From the NCBI RefSeq assembly GCF_030936135.1, contig NC_082617.1, positions 572,501 through 636,500 on the forward strand: DNA of 64,000 nt. The letters run 5' to 3'. The position numbers were made by a program, and so were the translations under genes. The notes below the pieces were generated by a model. It saw only the letters and a program-made list of their open reading frames with translations. It had not been told where the DNA came from and did not search any database. Positions within the stretch are counted from its first letter, which is position 1. The number at the start of each line of letters is the position of its first letter. Positions 11,272-21,944 of this stretch are shown here, one piece after another. The DNA comes from Gavia stellata (Eukaryota > Chordata > Aves > Gaviiformes > Gaviidae).

Positions 11272-12290
11272 AGCCTTCAGGTGAATACAGATTAGTTCAG
11301 GGTTTAAGGGCAATAGATCAGATAGTAAAAGACATTCATCCTGTAGTTGCGAATCCATATACACTTTTGACAACTTTAAGGGAAAGTCATCAGTGGTTTA
11401 CAGTGCTTGATTTAAAAGATGCATTCTTTTGCATACCCCTGGAAAGGGAAAGTAGAAAATTGTTTGCCTTTGAGTGGGAGAATCCACAAACAGGATGAAG
11501 AACACAATTGACATGGACAAGACTACCACAAGGATTTACGAATAGCCCGACCATCTTCGGCAATCAACTGGCAAAAGAGCTCGAGATGTGGAAACAAAGT
11601 AATCCAGAGTTACCTGGTCATCTACTTTTGCAATACGTGGATGATATACTGATCGCCACCAAGGAAAGAGCAACCTGCATAAAGGTAACGATAGACCTTT
11701 TAAACTTTCCTGGACTTAATGGGTGCAAAGTATCCAGAAACAAAGCACAAGTAGCAAGTCAAGTTGTAATATATCTGGGCTTTGAAATTTTAAAAGGACA
11801 ACGACAGTTGGGAACAAACCAAAAAGAAGCCATTTGTAGTATACCAGAACAGAAAAATGTTCATGAACTGAGGGCCTTTTTGGGAAGGACTGGATGGTGC
11901 AGGCTATGGATCCTGAACTATGGTCTAATAGCTAAGCCATTGTATGAGGCCCAGAAAGGGACACGTCCCTTTGAATGGGGCCCAGAACAACGAAGGGCCT
12001 TTAAAGATCTGAAACAGGCCCTGATGACTGCTCCTGCTTTGGGACTTCCGGATTTGACTAAAGATTTCCAGTTCTTTGTTCAGGAAAGGCAGCATCTGGC
12101 ACTGGGAGTGCTGACCCAACGGATGGGAAGCTGGAAGAGACCAGTGGGGTACTTTTGCAAGCAACTGGACACAGTAAGTACAGGATGGCCTACCTGTCTA
12201 GAGATGAGCAGACAGCTTCTGGGTATGTGTTCTTTCCTCTCACACGGTAACTGGGTATTAACAGGCCTGTTAAATAGGGCACCCACGGGA
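11272..12290 (+). pseudogene. Endogenous retroviral pol, reverse transcriptase and connection (broken)
   Basis: The frame shows the RT fingers (LVQGLRAIDQI), palm (FTVLDLKDAFF), LPQGFTNSP and the catalytic YVDD at 11633-11644, then the thumb/connection up to about 12190. A TGA breaks it near 11494-11500, and after about 12195 similarity fades. The N-terminus of pol (protease, start of RT) is absent. The YVDD motif is intact, unlike the other provirus in this window. Gamma-type pol. Confidence 0.85.
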
Positions 12291-12540
12291 CAGTGCCGTC
12301 GTGGATGCCGCAACGCGTATTTTGCCTGCGCGGAACCAAAGCTGCGTCTGGACAGCAAGGGAAGAAGAGATTTCCGCACGCTCAACTACGGAGTTTCACC
12401 AAGGTTATTCCCCGTTGATTCCTTGATGGTTTTGCTCCCGGGAGTGGACAGGAACGTTGCTGATGCTGAGGTGGAAGCCCGGGGCTGCGAAGGGCCGGGA
12501 CGGGCAGGAGGCCCAGGGCCCGGCTGGGGCTGCCGGCCCT

Positions 12541-12553
12541 GTCGCCTAGCAAC
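12541..12553 (+). promoter_or_regulatory. X-box (RFX site), copy 1
   Basis: GTCGCCTAGCAAC fits the consensus GTNRCC-(N)-RGYAAC at every defined position with a 1-nt spacer. An identical copy lies 133 bp downstream. Confidence 0.7.
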
Positions 12554-12673
12554 GGGTGCCAGGGCGCTTGCCATTGGCCGCGCCCAGAGGTGTTGGGCCG
12601 CTGGCCCATGGGGTGGCGCTGTGCTGCGGGAGAGCGAGGCTGGGGGGTCAGCAGGGGCGCCACCGCCTGCCCT

Positions 12674-12686
12674 GTCGCCTAGCAAC
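12674..12686 (+). promoter_or_regulatory. X-box (RFX site), copy 2
   Basis: Same 13 bases as copy 1. The identity extends about 14 further bases around it (CCCT before, GGGTGCCAGG after), so the pair arose by local duplication. Confidence 0.7.
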
Positions 12687-12836
12687 GGGTGCCAGGCCGC
12701 GGCGGGAGCACGCGCGGCTTCGGGAAGCTTCGGGCGGTAACGGCCGGCGCGAGGCGAGGGGGGGCGCTGAAGGCAACGGCCGCCGCCGCGGGGCGCTGCG
12801 CGTGGAGCTGCCGGCGGGGCCGGAGCGGCGCTGCCT

Positions 12837-12908
12837 GGAGGAGGAGGAGGAGGAGGAGGAGGAGGAGGAGGAGGAGGAGGAGGAGGAGGAGGAGGAGGAG
12901 GAGGAGGT
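12837..12908 (+). repeat. (GAG)n trinucleotide repeat in CpG island
   Basis: About 23 uninterrupted GAG/AGG units. It would code poly-Glu if in an exon, and ends with GGTGAGG, a plausible donor. No proof that it is transcribed. Confidence 0.9.
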
Positions 12909-13250
12909 GAGGGGGGCGTGTGCGGGGAGGGCGGGCGGGGGAGCGGAGACCTCGTCCCGCGGTGCTGGCGAGGGGAGAGAGGCGCTTTCCTGCGGGGAGC
13001 GGGCGGCGGGCAGCCCGCCTGGAGGTGCGGAGCCGGTGCCCGGCCCTGCCGTGAGGACCGGCGCTGCAGCGGGCGCCGGGTGTGCTCCGGGCTGCGGAAG
13101 GGGGGTGTCACGCTGGGTGTTGGAAGCCGGGGGTCCCGGGGGTTCAGGGGCTGAGCGCTGCAGTCGGAGGATGGGGACCGCGGGTGCTGCCCGTTTCCAC
13201 CTCACCCGGGACCGTTACGGCCCCCGCCCCCCTTTGGCACTGGGAAACTA

Positions 13251-15470
13251 AGGGAGTCGGTTATGGCGTTAGTATGGCCACGAGGGGCGGGGTAAGATGG
13301 AAGCACATTCAAAACCTTTCCTTCCCACAGAACTGTTTGTGTGGAATAAACGAAGCCTGGCCCATGCGCTGAGCTACAGCTGGGGTGTTGGGGGGGCAGC
13401 AACCAGCCAAGGGCTTTGTGCTCCAGTCGTGCTGTGCTGGACATGGGGAGAAGGGGCCTGGCTTGGGAAATGGCCGTGGACACCACCCCCGAGCCAAGCA
13501 GGAGCTGCCCGAGCAGGCTTAATTGTAGCGCTGCCCAGCTTTGTGGAGCTTGACTGAAAGGGTGGTGTGGAATCATCTTTTCAGAGCAGTGTCACAAACG
13601 TGTCTTTGCTCATGGTGCCTGTTGCCCTTCCATCCCTCCTCCCCCCGTGAGCAGCGGGGGACTCGCTTTCCGAGAGGCCCCGCTGCCCTCATGCTTGCTA
13701 AAGTCTCGTAGGGTCTAGTTTAAAGTGCGCTGGCTTGTGCGTTGCTTTCCCTGCTAAGTACCTGTTTGCAGAATTTGTTGCATTCTGGTGTTTGGCAGTG
13801 CAGGAATGAGTCGCTCTGCTTTATTTTTTTTCTGTATTGCAGCGTAGTAATGCTGCTTGTCTCTACAGGATCTTCTGATGAGCTTGAAACTAAGGTGAGG
13901 AGACTAGAGCAGACTGGCCACCACATCGGCTTCTCTGCGATACAGAGCGGGGACCCGTTCTTAGATGTCTTTCAAGCTTGATGGTAAGAAACTCGAGTTG
14001 CAAAGCAGGAGTATTATGGAGGTGGAAAGTTGAACGGAAGCAAAACTTGGTAGAAAGGAACGCCTCGTTTAGCTGACACCTAGTCCAGATTTCACAAGCT
14101 AGTGTAGCGGTAGCTCGTGTTCACACTTGCACTCAGTGACAATGCAGGATGCTTTGACCCGACTGAAAGCCACGTGTGGCCCGTTCTCCCTTCTCCTAGC
14201 TTTTCCTATATGCACGTCCTCCAAGTACCGGTACCTGACAGCTCCGGTCTGTCTGTCTGACAGGTCTGCTTGCACCCAGCCACAGGAAATGGGGACATTT
14301 AGCAGCAGCAGCAGCACCTCAGATTATTCTGGAACAGCCTTTGCTTTGAAAGGCATTACTTCTTGCTAGAAAGTGGGAAAGGGCCAAAATACCTTCCGCT
14401 TGACGTGTTTCCTAGAAACTAATCTCTGTCCTTAGATCAGTCTATTCTGTGCGAGGCTTATTGCATTCTTGAAGGGCCATCTCCTCGGTTCCTTCCTCTC
14501 TGCCTTCCCAAGGTGAATTGACTTGGTAGGGTGTTGGGATTCCCCTTTCTGCTTGGTAAAGACAGTGTCATATCTGGTGCTGGTGGTAGCCTCTTGCATT
14601 TGGGGAAAGCAAGTGAGGAACACTTGTTCCCTGTGGGGAGGCCAGGAGCGAGGTTTGTAGTTGTTGTGGACCCTCGCGAAGCAATATAGCACCTGAGTCG
14701 TCCTGCGATAGCTGTCGTGGGTGAACATGCTTTCCCTTCGCTGTATGTGGTTGTCTGTGCTTGAAGCGTGGTCCTGCCCGCAGGTATATTTAAATGGGAA
14801 TGTGTTTAGGAATGCTATTTCTGTAAAAGGACTGATAGATTCTAAGTCTGTAAATACTGGTATCTGTATGTAGATTTCTGTGAAATACACCTAAAGACTT
14901 TTCTATTTAGCGTGAAGGGGGATGTCTCTGTATCAGATACTGCCCAAGAGTCTGACCAGTTGATTGAGTTCCTGGGTGCCCTCCACAAGAGGGTGAAAGC
15001 GAGTTTAGCTGAATTGGTTCCTTCTTCCTCCCTGGGGGGAGAGAAAGGTGCGGGGAGGAACTTGAGCTGAACACGGCCAGCTTTCCCCAGGAGGAGCGGT
15101 CCTGTGTCTTCTCATGTGCCTGCCAGCCCTGTGCTTTCTACAACTGTTTTACTTACCCCCATCTGGCCTCAGATGGGAAGACCTAGCCGTTAACCTCTGC
15201 CTTCGTTTCTGTTACCTGTCCGCAATGGCTTTAGTGTGCCCTAGGCTTGCTGCGCTTCAGTTGTCTGGAAGTGATGGAAGGTAAGAGTTGCTGTCTCCAG
15301 CAACTCCCCTGATGTCCTGGGAGCAAGTGTAGTGCTCCGCAGACGCTTTTGTAGAGCTCTTAACAAGAGGGGTTGCTGGTGATGAATTGGGAGAATATTG
15401 GAGTGACATGAGAAATCTCTGGGGCTTCGCAGAATGGGGTAGGTCGGGGGGGTCCTCCCGCTGCCATCTG
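13251..15470. other. Unassigned sequence downstream of the CpG island
   Basis: GC-moderate sequence without a gene I can name. Weak exon-like stretches exist: 13869-13892 with acceptor CTACAG and donor GTGAGG, and an open stretch at 14906-15070. Neither matches a family I recognise. Confidence 0.4.
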
Positions 15471-15479
15471 GTCTGATTT

Positions 15480-16480
15480 CCTGCTCAGAGCAGGTGCAGT
15501 TGGATCATGTTGCTCCGGGCTGTGTCCAGTTACGTTTGGGGTATTTCCAAGGAGGGAGATTCAGCATCATCCCTGGCAACTTGTTCCAGTGCTTGGGCAG
15601 CCTTGTGGTGAGCAACTTTCCTTGTCTTGAGTCAGAATCTGCACCTTGTCCATTGCCCCTTGTCCTGCCAGTGTGCCCCTCAAGAAGAGTCTGGCTTTGT
15701 TTCCTCCAGTGAGGGAGAGGAGTAGGAGTGAGAAGTGGGGCAAACACCCCCCCAAAACACACACCCAGCCCCCCGCCCACACACCCCTGCCCTGTGGAGC
15801 CTCTTCTCTAGCTTTTCCCTTGTCCTTTGCCAGTAAGTTCCCTTCCTGTTGAGCAGTGGCTTGCATTTTCCTTAGGCTTCCTTCTGCTTCCAGGAGCCTT
15901 CCAGAAGGACAACAGGAAGGGCTTCATCTCTTCCTAGTTTGCCTCCAGCTAAGCTGTGGCTTTCCCCAGTCCATCCCTGCATGCTTGCGCGATGTCTCTC
16001 TGTTCCTCCTGAGTATCCCGTCTCTGCCTGCGCCTCGTGTGTTCTTCCTTTCTGGCATTTGAGGCGGCTTAGGAGTTTCCTGTCCATCAGTGCTGGCCTT
16101 CTGCTACTTGTGACGGACCCTGTGTTTTGGCACGGACCCTTCTGGTGCCTGGGGAGGTGGGGGCTGTTGTCCTTGAAGTTCAACCAGTTGCCTTGGGCCC
16201 CTTTGCCCTCCAGGCCAGTCTCCTGTAGGCTCCTGCCTAGAAGCTCTTCAGGAAGCGGCAGTCTGCTCCGCTGAAGTCCAGTGTTGAGGTTCTGCTGGTT
16301 TGCTCACTTCTCTCAGGTTTTTAAATTCTACAACCGGATGGTGGCTGCAGCCCAGCATGCCCTTGACCTTTGCATCCTTGATCAGTTTTTCCGTGTCTGT
16401 GGACAAGGAGTCCAGCGGGGAGTGGAGACGGGTGCCCCCTCATTCTGCTTTCACACATGGGGTGTGAGACGATGTTGCTC
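15480..16480 (-). mobile_element. CR1-like LINE fragments, antisense (diverged)
   Basis: CATCCCTGGCAACTTGTTCC near 15565 and the following CAGTGCTTGGGCAGCC resemble the complement of the CR1 stretch around GGAACAGGTTGCCCAGAGA. The block near 16190-16420 (CCCTCCAGG..., GAAGTCCAGTGTTGAGG, GTGGCTGCAGCCCAGCATGC) resembles more internal CR1, same orientation. The copies are old, and boundaries are only approximate. Confidence 0.5.
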
Positions 16481-17176
16481 TGTGCTGCTGTCCCCTGGAC
16501 ACCTCCTCGCTGCCCCCGACACCGTGCCTGCAGGGTCGGAGAAGGCTGTGGTGGTGTATGTGGTTGCAGGCCTTCCTCACTGGGTTAGCCAGCCTGCTCG
16601 CAGAGACTCTCTTGTGCGCTCAGTCGAGGAAGCCCTGTCCCTGGGCTGGCAGTCCTTATTCCTTGTGCTCCTCGAGGAAGGGTCCTGCGGTCATAGGAGC
16701 CGAAGCCCTGACGGTGCCCCCAGCCCGATGGTGCTAAGCAGCAGGATGTGTTTGCTCCTACTTGAGCCTTCCTGAGGACAATCCTGCCAGAGCCCTGGGC
16801 TCTTCCCCCTGGATGTCGTGGGGATGAGGGCCTGGTGAGCCTCCTCAGCCTCCCTGGAGCATCGTGGCCCTGAGCACCCAGTGAGCTGCAAGCCCCTGGA
16901 GACTTCAGGCCAGGTTGGCAGGAGGGTGCCTCTACCTAGCTGCAAGAGGAGGGCTCTGATAGCTGCCAGCCCCCCGGCAGCCTTGCCTTGCCTCACCCTT
17001 CTGCCTGTGCGCTACAGAGAGGGCATTGCCCGTGTACAGGCGGGAGCGCCCCACCGTCCCCTGCCTCTCTGGGTGTGTTGTGCAGATGAGCAGTGTATGT
17101 TCTAAGTCCCCAGAGTCATCTCCCTGCTCTCTAGACAGTCTGTATTCCACATACAGGCAGGAGAGCCCTGTCCTTA
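16481..17176. other. Unassigned GC-moderate sequence
   Basis: No recognisable gene, repeat or signal before the LTR starts at 17177. Possibly further CR1 remnants. Confidence 0.4.
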
Positions 17177-17746
17177 TGTTATCGAAAATCATAATGAAGA
17201 AACCTCTCCAAACCAAACGATAGTTTAGAAAGCCGACATTGGTTTATTGTAGCGCCAGGTGCATGGGGGATTTCTCCTCCTAGCATGCACACCGGGTTAA
17301 AATCATGACAGGTACTTAAAACAGTTAACAAAGTTAGTTACGCCTACTGATCCTACCCCTAAATTAACTCCTGGTTAGTACCTTTCTTATTTCATCTTAA
17401 AGATACAGTTCTCTATTAATTCCCTACATGTGCTCAGAGAGTAGGGGGCTTATTTGGTTTGGGGGCTCTTCTAACTAGGAGGTGTGGTTTTTACCATTAT
17501 ACTGAGACTTTAATGAGGCAGGTTAACTTTAGGGCACTATTTTGGCACTCTGTTCTATTTTTCTAGAATTCGTCCTTGTGTTAATCATTATTGCTAGTTA
17601 GTGGAGAGTTAGTGGAGACAGTTTTTATCTTTAATATGTCTAAATACCAGGTGCATTTGTTATGAAGTATGTTCTTTCCGTTCGTTCCGTTCGTTCCGTT
17701 CGTTCCCACTTGTTTTTGGCCTTGTGTTTCGAGATGTTCTGTAACA
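17177..17746 (-). mobile_element. 3' LTR of the minus-strand provirus
   Basis: Bounded by TG (17177) and CA (17746) on either strand, with imperfect inverted ends (TGTTATCG and TGTTACAG). AATAAA on the minus strand at 17248-17243. A 9-bp unit (GTTCGTTCC) is repeated about three times near 17680-17706 in U3. It is followed on the minus-strand upstream side by a polypurine tract. Homologous LTRs lie at 36344 and 57022 in the same orientation. Confidence 0.85.
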
Positions 17747-17757
17747 TTTCCCCTTTT
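17747..17757 (-). other. Polypurine tract of the minus-strand provirus
   Basis: AAAAGGGGAAA on the minus strand directly abuts the TGTTACAG that opens the LTR. This fixes both the LTR boundary and the orientation. Confidence 0.85.
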
Positions 17758-18021
17758 GGACACTTATTGAGACGTAGAGAATTATAATATATATCCATCT
17801 CTCTTTTCTTAGGTTCCACCAGTTAGACAGAAGGTGGTGGTACTTGTCACTCTTCTAATTAGGCCTTTTCACACATTCTCAAATCTATCCCATCTTCTTA
17901 CAACCTGGAAAAGAAATAGACATAAAAATAGAAAATATTTCAATTCTAACCCAATTACACAATACTACAGTCTTTAAGAGTCTTGTTGAAATGGTTCTCT
18001 TCTACGGAGAAGTTCGTTAAC

Positions 18022-18608
18022 TGTCGTGGTTTAACCCCAGCTGGCAACTAAGCACCACACAGCCGCTCGCTCGCTCACTCCCCCCCTGCCCCAGTGGGAT
18101 GGGGGAGAGAATTGGAAAAGTAAAAGCGAGAAAGCTCATGGGTTGAGATAAGAACAGTTTAATAAGTGAAATGAAATAAAATAATAATAAAAATTGTAAT
18201 GAAAAGGAAAATAACAACAACAACAACAAACAAGAGAGGCAAGTGATGCAAATGAAAACAATTGCTCACCACCCTCCGACTGATGCCCAGCCCAAGCAGC
18301 GGTCCCCCGGCCAGCTTTCCCCCTAGTTTATATACTGAGCATGTCATCATATGGTATGGAATATCCCCTTGGCCAGGTGAGGTCGGCTGTCCCGGCTCTG
18401 TCCCCTCCCAACTTCTTGCGTACCCCCAGCCTCCTGGCTGGTGGGGCGGTGTGAGAAGCAGAAAAGGCCTTGATGCTGTGCAAGCACTGCTCGGCAGTAA
18501 TGAAAACACCTCTGTACTGTCAACACTGTTTTCAGCGCAAATCCAAAACACGGCCCCATACTAGCTAGCGTGAAGAAAATTATCTCTGTCCCAGCCAAAA
18601 CCAGCACA
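18022..18608 (-). mobile_element. Nested solo LTR (avian ERVL-type) with 5-bp target duplication
   Basis: 587-bp element. On its own (minus) strand it starts TGTGCTGGTTTTGGCTGGG and ends GGGTTAAACCACGACA. Flanked by the direct repeat TTAAC at 18017-18021 and 18609-18613, so the insertion is clean. It has a TATA box (TATATAAA on the minus strand, 18334-18327). An AAC trinucleotide run sits at about 18210-18230. I recognise the ends as a widespread avian LTR family; assignment to ERVL rests on the 5-bp duplication and memory. Confidence 0.85.
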
Positions 18609-18856
18609 TTAACTTATGCACAGTATATGCAGGACCTTTTCACTAGTTGAGAGATGAGTTTAGTCTGTGTTCTGGTATTACTCTTATATCAATTCAGCGA
18701 TGTAGTTAGGGTCGTTAATTGTTCATACATGATTACAGCTTAGATTGGGCAATTTCTGTTTCTGTATAAGGTTTATACAAAAAGGGTTTGTCTTTTAGTT
18801 AAATTGTTTAAATCTTTGGTATCAAGCCCCCCTTTTGAAGTAGTTAGGTTTTCTTA

Positions 18857-20440
18857 CTACTTCCATATATTTTTCTCAATGGTTCTCTTAGCACAACTTA
18901 TGCCGTTTCCTATAATAATCACGACCACAGAAATTAGTCCTTCCAACAATGCAGCTAACCGTCCTTTTAGAGACCATCCACCCAATTCTTGGAGGATTTT
19001 GTGGAGCCAGTTGTTTTCTGCTGCCTCCCTGACCACTCTGCTGTCTTCTGCTACTTCTCTCATTTTGACTAATTGTTCTTGCAGGTGATCAGTGATATTT
19101 GGGGTGTGGACACAGCAGTGCTCTTTGTCTAACTTAAGATAGCCACACCCCCCTTGTTCTTTAACTAATAGCAAGTCTAAGGCCAGCCTATTTTGTAAAG
19201 TCATTTTAGTATTAGCCTGGATTTGTTTGTTGATAATCTGGAATCCTTTTTGAGTGGCTCTTGACAAGGCTTCCACCTGCCAAGTCAGATTTTCTAGTAA
19301 TAGGTGATTTTCTAAAGCCATCAATCCTGGCAATAGGAAACTTTGGAATCCCCACTCAAGTTGTACTGCTGCGGAAGGCTCCGTCCAAACATCAGGGTCT
19401 TTTTCTGTCTCAGCATCTCTGTTAATACGTCCCCAATATTGAGCTTTGATTGGACTCTTCTTCCATGTAGGGCATAGGGTCAATAATCCTAAAGGTACTT
19501 GTCTAGTTATTGTACTAAGTCGTAGTCGGGCAGCCCAATATCCATCTGATGTAATGCATGTTGTGTAACCTGGGGACGGAATGTCTTGTTTACAATCGTC
19601 AGTCGAAAAATTTTGTTTGTTACCATGTTCCGTCATCATCAAAGTGGAGTTTAGGATTGATATCTCACTATAATTTAGGACATTGGGGCACCTCCCGTTG
19701 GTTTGGCTGATATGATAAGTAGCCTTTGTTCCCCAATTGAAGCACCAGTCCACATTTCCTATCTATTTCCAATGTCCTTCCAAAGGTCTAGCCCAGGTTT
19801 TGAGTTTCGTCCTAAGGTTCGTACATTCTGGAGCGGTGGTTACATTAAGAACTGTGTTATTAATAACACAGAGTTTCGGTAATCCTGCCGCCTGTCCACC
19901 AGAGGCTGCCAATGCGATTTGCAGAAACTGGGCCTTTAAGGGTTGTGATCCTCTAGGACATTGTTCCTCTGAGCCCCTCCCAAATACTGTCCTGTTATCT
20001 CCTGATCTCCAAAAAGTAGCACCCTGTAAAACATCACTACCTCTTTGTCTACACTGGTTGTCTTTGTCCCAATAATAGGAAACATTGGCCTGTTTAAAGG
20101 CTTCTGTGATGTTATCATCTTCCTCTCGTAAAGATGAATTTATTGGTGTAATACCCGATGGGATGGGCTGAGCAGCCGAATGAGGGACTGGGACACATGC
20201 TGTAACACTGGTGAGATTATGCATTTTGCCAAACCCTTGTATCAAAGTTAGAATTAGGTTTTCATCCAAATCTATGTTGACCTCTTCATGTGGATTGACC
20301 TCTGCACTTCCTGGCATCGCTGCAAGAGATATAACCCAGAACGTCATGATTCCCGAGTTAATTTTAAACGTAAAGGTCTCTCTTGCTTGACAGTCCATTG
20401 TGGTGATGTGGCTGGCTTGATCCTGCTGCGATGTATCCAT
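18857..20440 (-). pseudogene. Endogenous retroviral env, nearly open with one in-frame stop
   Basis: Surface and transmembrane subunits in one frame of about 527 codons, interrupted by a single TAG at 19765-19763. The N-terminal half carries many N-X-S/T sequons and cysteines typical of SU. The C-terminal half has the LQNRLALDLL-type immunosuppressive region, a Gly-Gly-Cys, and then a Cys-Cys pair with nine residues between (C-X9-CC rather than the usual C-X6-CC). Heptad repeats and a hydrophobic anchor near the C-terminus follow (about 18960-18890). No clear furin site seen. The 5' end overlaps integrase. Not functional as it stands. Confidence 0.85.
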
Positions 20441-21531
20441 GGAGTGATTCCTTCAAGCTTGACAGCAGTATAGGTGGTGAGTAAAATCTGGAGAGGTCCT
20501 TTCCACTTCTCTTTCAACGGTTTATCTGACCATGTCCTCAGATACACCCGGTCTCCGGGTTGGTATTGATGCACAGGCACGTCCAGGGATAGCGATGCGC
20601 TCACAGAGACATACCTGTGGAGAGAGGACAGAACCTTTCCCAGAGAGATAACATATTCTTTCAGGTAATGTTTTCCTACAATTTCAGGAGTGGCTCCAGT
20701 TTCTGTCACCTGATAAGGTTTACTGTATCTGATCTCAAAAGGACTAACCTTTTCTTTAGTTCTAGGCTGGATACATATCTGTAGCAAAGCTAAGGGTAAA
20801 GCATCCAGCCACTTTATCTGAGCAAATTTTCCTGGCAAATTTTACTTCTCTGTCTTTTTAGGCTTTGGTTCATTCTTTCAACTTTCCCACTTGATTGAGG
20901 TCTCCAATGGGGTGTGGAGATTCCATTTTACCCCTAATGCTTTAGCTAAACTTTGAACAGCTTCTGCTATAAAGAGTGGGCCCCTATCCAAAGATAGTCC
21001 AGTGGGTACCCCAAATCGTGGTATTATTTCCTTAAGTAACACTGTTGCTGCTTCTTTTGCCTTGTTGATGCGACAAGGGAAAGCTTCTGGCCAGCCTGAG
21101 GAAGTATCTAACGTTACTAAAAGATCTCGGTATCCATTTTGCCGTGGTAATTCGGAAAAGTCTATTTGCCCGTAGTCTCCTGGACTGTTTCCTCTCTTTG
21201 TCACCCCTGGTAAAGGTCTTTGGGGTAGGTGAGGATTGTTCTTCAGGCATAACTCACATTTCTTCACTATGTTTTTAATTATTCCAGTCATTCGTACACT
21301 TAGCACTTGTGTTTTTAATGCTTCCACCATTGTTTGAATTCCCCAGTGAGTTTCTTGGTGTTGCTTATTAGCCAATTCACGCATAATTTCCTGTGTAACT
21401 ATTACTTGATGTGAAGGAGTCACCCGCCACCCCTCTTGGTTTTTAATCGCTTTCAGTAGATTAGCCAATGGATTGTCTTCTGGTGTATACTGCGGATTCT
21501 CAGGTCCCAACCTCTGAACCTTTTCCAGCAA
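20344..21531 (-). pseudogene. Endogenous retroviral integrase (frameshifted)
   Basis: Two frames. 21531-20878 holds the HHCC zinc-binding region (CELCLKNN), the first catalytic Asp (QIDFSE) and the second (SLDRGP). The third catalytic residue, the Glu of the QSSGKVE motif, falls in another frame because of a frameshift near 20905. 20838-20344 holds the C-terminal domain (GDRVYLRTW, then KWKGPLQILLTT, RSRIKPA). Gamma-type. Inactive as it stands. Confidence 0.85.
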
Positions 21532-21533
21532 AA

Positions 21534-21944
21534 CTACAATATTTGACCTTCAGCTGCTTCTCTCGCAGCTTTATCTGCCATGCGGTTTCCTCTATGCATT
21601 GGGCTATTTCCAGTTTGGTGTGCCTTGCAATGCATAATTGCCACTAATCGGGGTAGATTAATTGTATGCAATAGTTGTTGGATTGTTGGCCCGTATTTGA
21701 TGGGAGATCCTTGAGATCCCCAGGCATGATCCCCAAGCTCCATGAGCGTGGACCACTCTGAAGGCAAATTTTGAATCTGTCCATATATTAACAGTTTGGG
21801 CTTTTGAAAGTTGTAGTGCTCTCAGCAAGGCTACGAGCTCTGCTTTCTGGGCCAGTGTTGGATGGCAGAGCTTTTGCCTCAGTTACTTCCTTAATGGTTA
21901 CCACTGCGTAACCTGTTTTCTGTGTTCCGTTCCGCATAAAGCTG
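21534..21944 (-). pseudogene. Endogenous retroviral RNase H (broken)
   Basis: The frame 21767-21534 shows the late RNase H motifs (CKAHQTGNS, NRMADKAAREAA). The earlier part up to about 21944 is in other frames. Lies between RT and integrase as expected. Confidence 0.75.

Larger units (their letters stand above)
9960..12290 (+). mobile_element. Decayed and rearranged gamma-type endogenous retrovirus
   Basis: Plus-strand retroviral material in an order that no intact provirus has: the C-terminal part of env TM, a polypurine tract, the start of an LTR, and then reverse transcriptase directly after the truncated LTR. Either two proviral fragments abut or a tandem pair lost everything between LTR and RT. 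The RT is related to, but clearly different from, the RT of the minus-strand provirus at 17-24 kb. The right edge is uncertain (12190-12400). Confidence 0.85.
12400..13250. promoter_or_regulatory. CpG island with twin X-boxes and a GAG repeat
   Basis: Very CpG-rich block containing two identical RFX-type X-boxes, an inverted CCAAT box (ATTGG, 12573-12577) and a GAG trinucleotide repeat that ends at a possible splice donor (GAG then GTGAGG near 12907). X-boxes are hallmarks of promoters of cilium genes. I could not identify which gene it belonged to or its direction. Long frames here on both strands are GC artefacts. Confidence 0.65.

Noticed and set aside
12386-13251. Poly-Glu and Pro-rich frames around the GAG repeat as a gene
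   Set aside because: Open frames in four registers at once in CpG-island DNA. Without a matching second exon they cannot be supported.
14906-15070. Open stretch VKGDVSVSDTAQESDQLIEF and following codons as an exon
   Set aside because: No recognisable family, no clear donor, and no neighbouring exons; could be chance.
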